A DNA stretch of 57,055 nucleotides from JBNKFQ01 sp050289385 (lineage in GTDB: Bacteria > Pseudomonadota > Gammaproteobacteria > Pseudomonadales > Porticoccaceae): positions 1-57,055 of the forward strand of contig JBNKFQ010000286.1 of assembly GCA_050289385.1 (NCBI GenBank), read 5' to 3'. Below, in pieces: positions 54,170-57,055 of this stretch. Positions within the stretch are counted from its first letter, which is position 1. Every line of letters starts with the position of its first letter. The translations under genes and the position numbers were made by a program. The notes beneath the pieces were generated by a model. That model searched no databases. It was given only the letters and a program-made list of their open reading frames with translations, and had not been told where the DNA came from.

Positions 54170-54303
54170 TGGCACCACTTTCGTGGACACTTTTTGGTTA
54201 TTCATGCGCATAGTTTTTCATACTATTCCGGTGATTGGTATCCTATACCCGAATGAAGTCGCTCCCTGTTATAAATCTCCGTGTACTCAATAATGTGAGC
54301 AGC
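54170..54303 (-). mobile_element. remnant of an IS3-family insertion sequence
   Basis: On the minus strand 54298-54224 encodes HIIEYTEIYNRERLHSGIGYQSPE followed by a stop, with residues in order matching the extreme C-terminus of IS3-family OrfB transposases (YNRQRRHSALGYLSP type). Downstream, 54170-54200 (TGGCACCACTTT then GTGGACACTTTTTGG) resembles an IS3 terminal repeat beginning TG. Only the last 24 codons of the transposase survive. It joins directly to the broken integrase gene at about 54304 and sits where attI should be. Confidence 0.7.
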
Positions 54304-55040
54304 ACCCCCGTGAAATGAGCCGCATGGAAATAGAAGCCTTTCTGACACAGTCAGCAGCCCTCAACGCGGTTGCTTTTCTCTACAACAAATTCCTCGATCA
54401 ACCAATGGGGGATATCGGGCAGTTTTCGAAATCAACGAAACAACAAAGACTGCCGTGGTATTGACGCCGAACGGGATTCAATTACTACTCGACCAGTTAA
54501 GTGGCGCCCGGGAATTGATGGCTTCACTGCTGTATCGTTCGGGGCTTCGCCGTATTGAATTGTTGCGCCTGCGTTTGAAAGATGTTGATTTCGATCATCT
54601 ACAGCTTCGTATCTGGATTGGAAAAGGGGCGAAACATCGTCTAACCACGTTAACTGAAGAGCTGGTTGAACCCCTCAAGCACCACATGGCATTAGTGGTG
54701 ACTCAGCTGGAGCAGGACAGGCTTTGTGCGGGGTTTGGCGGTGCATGGATGCCCGGTGCGTTATCCCGGAAATACCGCAATGGCGCGATGGAGGCCTGTT
54801 GGCAGTATCTTTTTCCAGCGTCGAACTTGAATTATGAGCCGGGCGGGGATAGGGAAACAGGTGACGAGCCATAGGCTACGTCACTCATTTGCAACACATT
54901 TGCTGCAGTCGGGTGCGGATACAAGAACGGTTCAACAGCAGCTTTGCCACACCAATGTATAGACCACCGAGATTTACACCCATGTCCTGAAGCAGGGTGC
55001 GTTTTGCGCGAAAAGTCCCTTGGGCAATGTTTTGAACTGA
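54304..55040 (+). pseudogene. intI: integron integrase pseudogene (intI)
   Basis: The reading starts abruptly at HPREMSRMEIEAFLTQSA, typical of IntI from about residue 80, so the N-terminus is lost. About 15-20 residues are then missing before ALNAVAFLYNKFLDQ. A 1-bp deletion near 54454 shifts the frame before VVLTPNGIQLLLDQL. The IntI-specific patch follows (WMPGALSRKYRNGAMEACWQYLFPAS). A further deletion and frameshift near 54855 precede SHRLRHSFATHLLQSGAD. A TAG interrupts HTNV/TTEIYTHVL. The catalytic Tyr is still coded, but no functional protein is possible. It is oriented away from the cassettes, as in all integrons. Confidence 0.88.
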
Positions 55041-55163
55041 TTTGATAATCACGACTTGGCGCAAGCCTAGCGGTTGCAAACCGGAATCCAGGCAACTACG
55101 ATAGTTAGCACTCTTTCTACATCAATTTTATCCACCAAAAGATTTCAGCCGAGGAACAACCCT

Positions 55164-55757
55164 GTGAAATGGCTTAAGAACCCTGCCCGTTTTTTTGTAT
55201 TGGCAACAACGCTTTTTGCGTCCTGTTATGCTGCCGCCGAATGGTCACTGGACAACGACCACTCGCGGTTGAGTTTTGTAACAACCAAAGCCGGTAACAC
55301 CGCTGAAGCACACCGTTTTACCGCGCTATCAGGCACGGTAGACAGCCATGGCGCAGCCCAAATTGATATAGCACTCGCCAGCGTCAATACCATGATCGAT
55401 ATTCGTAACGATCGCATGAAGTCCATGCTTTTCGAGACAGACCTGTTCCCTAAAGCCCAAATCAAGGCCAATGTCGACGTTGCTGCAATCGAAAATATGG
55501 CTGTTGGCAGCACTAAAACCGAAACACTCAACGCCACCCTGGATCTGCATGGCCAAAGCCAGGCACTGACACTGGAGGTTGTGGTTGCCAAATTGAGTAA
55601 AACCAGCCTTATGATCACCAGCCTGAAACCGGTGATTGTCAGCGCCAGTGACTACGCATTGGCAGAAGGCGTGGAAAAACTTCGCACTGTTGCCAGGCTA
55701 CCCAGCATTAGCAATGCTGTGCCGGTTAGCTTTGTGTTGATGTATCACAAAAAATAA
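55164..55757 (+). CDS. YceI-family periplasmic lipid-binding-like protein
   Basis: About 197 aa from a GTG at 55164, behind GAGG; the signal peptide ends near CYAAA. The YceI fold is visible: WSLDNDHSRLSFVTTKAG, FTALSGTVDSHGAAQIDIALASVNT, RNDRMKSMLFETDLFPKAQI and the LDLHGQSQALTLEVVV strand. Family members bind isoprenoid lipids or respond to stress. No function is fixed here. Confidence 0.9.
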   Translation: MKWLKNPARFFVLATTLFASCYAAAEWSLDNDHSRLSFVTTKAGNTAEAHRFTALSGTVDSHGAAQIDIALASVNTMIDIRNDRMKSMLFETDLFPKAQIKANVDVAAIENMAVGSTKTETLNATLDLHGQSQALTLEVVVAKLSKTSLMITSLKPVIVSASDYALAEGVEKLRTVARLPSISNAVPVSFVLMYHKK

Positions 55758-55767
55758 ATACTTCCAA

Positions 55768-55807
55768 CGCCGGACGCTTCGGGACAACCTGCTTTCGGCG
55801 TCCGGCG
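55768..55807. terminator. hairpin after the yceI-like gene
   Basis: Perfect 10-bp stem CGCCGGACGC / GCGTCCGGCG with a 20-nt loop, 11 bp after the stop. No T tract follows, so it may stabilise the mRNA end or belong to the heptamer repeat family with GTCCGGC words (compare 1272-1295). Confidence 0.5.
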
Positions 55808-56010
55808 CTGCCAAAACATTTTCCATCCTGTGGCAATTGACAACACCCTGCCAGAGATTGACTCTCAGTAAGTGATCTTCTGCTATATCCACGGGTATTT
55901 TTAGGACTGCCTGCTTCTATAATTGACCAACTGTCCACAAAAATTGATTTGGGGGGACTCGCGGCTAACTATGATTATTGTCAGGACACGTGATAAAGCG
56001 GGCAATATCA

Positions 56011-56514
56011 ATGAACAAACTGGTTCTGTTGTTGACTTCCGGATTGCTCTCTCTATCACTTTTCTGCGCCGCCAATGATGCCAGTAAAGTTCGCTTGGCA
56101 ATTGGTGCTGGTGTTATAGATTTGGAGCGAAACACACAAAGTACCGCCGTATCATTGATGATCGAGAGCAGGCCCCTGGAACCTTTCTGTAAAGTTCGCC
56201 CGGTGTTACTTGCAATTTCCAGCAATGACAACAGCTACTATGGTGGCTTCGGTCTACTCAAAGAGTTGCCTCTATCAGGCCGCTGGCACCTTGGTTTAGG
56301 AATTGCCGCAGGTGGCTACAAGCAGGGCAAACGCAATAGGGACCTGGGATATGATCTGGAGTTTCATTCCCGCATCGCCCTAAATTACAAACTTAACTCT
56401 CAAAACCTTATTCGCGCCGAGCTTGGCCACCTCTCCAACGCCTTTCTGGGCGATATCAATCCGGGAACAGAGCTGATTACATTGAATTGGGTGGTGGCAC
56501 TCAACCCGAACTAA
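56011..56514 (+). CDS. PagL-like lipid A 3-O-deacylase / acyloxyacyl hydrolase family protein
   Basis: 167 aa from the ATG at 56011. A signal peptide ends near FCAA. Beta strands of an eight-stranded outer-membrane barrel follow (VRLAIGAGVIDL, HLGLGIAAGGYKQG, FHSRIALNYKL). The active site region ELGHLSNAFLGDINPGTE fits PagL: His and Ser in HLSNA, with a Glu 11 residues on. It should remove the 3-O acyl chain from lipid A, lowering endotoxicity. The last 14 bases overlap aroE convergently. Confidence 0.78.
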   Translation: MNKLVLLLTSGLLSLSLFCAANDASKVRLAIGAGVIDLERNTQSTAVSLMIESRPLEPFCKVRPVLLAISSNDNSYYGGFGLLKELPLSGRWHLGLGIAAGGYKQGKRNRDLGYDLEFHSRIALNYKLNSQNLIRAELGHLSNAFLGDINPGTELITLNWVVALNPN

Positions 56515-57055
56515 CCAGGTCCTTGCGAAGGTCCTGAATTATGCCCTCTGTTGTTGGCTTGACTCCTCTCCAAATGGCAAATGATTCCGCCGCCTGTTCC
56601 ACCAGCATACCCAAACCATCTGCAACCAGAGTGGATCCCCGGTTCTTTGCCCACTGCATGAATACCGTGGGCTCGGCACCGTACATCATGTCGTAACAGC
56701 ACGCTGCCGGTGCGAGCACATTATCTGGCAGAGGCGGAAGGTCACCGGCCAGACTGGCACTGGTGCCATTGATCACCAGATCAAATTGCCCGCTCAGTTG
56801 ATCAAAGCCAACGCCCTCAACGCTGCCTGACGTGGCAAAGTCCGCCGCCAGCTGTTCTGCTTTCTCTACGGTTCGATTGGCAATAACCAACTGTGCCGGG
56901 CGTTCCAGCAAAGGCGGTTCCAGAACACCCCGCACTGCACCACCGGCACCCAGCACTAACACCCTTTTGCCGGCTATTTGCCAACCGTGGTTGTGAGTAA
57001 TGTCGCGCACCAGACCGACGCCGTCGGTCGTATCCCCAAGTACACCACCATTATC
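56501..57055 (-). CDS. aroE: shikimate dehydrogenase, 3' part (runs off the window)
   Basis: The window ends inside the gene. The visible 184 residues start DNGGVLGDTTDGVGLVRDI, the substrate and cofactor loop of AroE. They continue with the NADP motif VLVLGAGGAVRGVLEPPLL, VIANRTVEKAEQLA, the NGTSASL segment and DMMYGAEPTVFMQWA. AroE reduces 3-dehydroshikimate to shikimate in aromatic amino acid synthesis. The N-terminal third is outside the window. Confidence 0.93.
   Translation of the reverse strand, partial: DNGGVLGDTTDGVGLVRDITHNHGWQIAGKRVLVLGAGGAVRGVLEPPLLERPAQLVIANRTVEKAEQLAADFATSGSVEGVGFDQLSGQFDLVINGTSASLAGDLPPLPDNVLAPAACCYDMMYGAEPTVFMQWAKNRGSTLVADGLGMLVEQAAESFAIWRGVKPTTEGIIQDLRKDLVSSG

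Overview
The window reads as a stretch of chromosome from a gammaproteobacterium of the Pseudomonadales/Cellvibrionales type. The block dsbA - cytochrome c4 - engB - polA - znuA/zur/znuC/znuB and the block coxB-coxA-ctaG-coxC-DUF2909-SURF1-ctaA-ctaB-SCO have the same internal order as in Pseudomonas, where, as far as I recall, both lie near the replication origin. The long beta-ketoacyl synthase FabY, the carboxyspermidine route to polyamines and several large TonB-dependent receptors fit a free-living, probably aquatic, heterotroph. No rRNA, tRNA or CRISPR array was found.

Layout. 1-6.6 kb: polyamine genes (nspC and its dehydrogenase partner, then speA) around an MFS exporter that has a terminator-bearing leader. 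6.7-11.8 kb: an ECF sigma factor, a FecR anti-sigma factor and an STN-domain TonB receptor, with a matching promoter element in front of the sigma gene and the receptor gene. 11.8-16 kb: fabY divergent from a GlxA-type regulator; a 282-bp MITE sits exactly between the regulator and pdxH. 16.1-22 kb: a TonB receptor, a periplasmic binding protein and a hybrid histidine kinase that look like one sensing pathway. 22-24.4 kb: serC-serA. 24.7-33.6 kb: dsbA, cytochrome c4, engB, a small-RNA locus, polA and the zinc uptake locus with two Zur boxes. 33.8-34.5 kb: a CsgD/VpsT-like regulator. 34.5-43.4 kb: the aa3/caa3-type cytochrome oxidase genes with heme A synthesis and copper insertion factors. 43.9-50 kb: a MATE pump, a conserved unknown gene, yheV, a third TonB receptor, a gamma carbonic anhydrase and a small secreted protein.

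50.1-55.0 kb is the accessory region. It is a chromosomal integron whose integrase gene is dead: the N-terminal part is gone, with an IS3-family transposase tail abutting the break, and the rest has deletions, frameshifts and a stop codon. Seven cassettes, all pointing away from the integrase, are separated by attC-like sites. They encode a FosA-type fosfomycin transferase, a GNAT acetyltransferase, a methyltransferase, a PNPOx-like protein, a truncated nucleotidyltransferase, a lipoprotein and an ABM monooxygenase. Beyond it lie yceI, a PagL-like lipid A deacylase and the 3' part of aroE.

The strongest unannotated signals are: (1) the fossil integron with fosA; (2) a small RNA of about 118 nt between engB and polA, with a near-consensus sigma-E/AlgU promoter, two identical C-rich motifs in hairpin loops and a strong terminator, at the position of Pseudomonas ErsA and enterobacterial Spot 42; (3) the MITE that supplies a new stop codon to the upstream gene; (4) a dispersed family of palindromic heptamer repeats; (5) the shared ECF promoter element.
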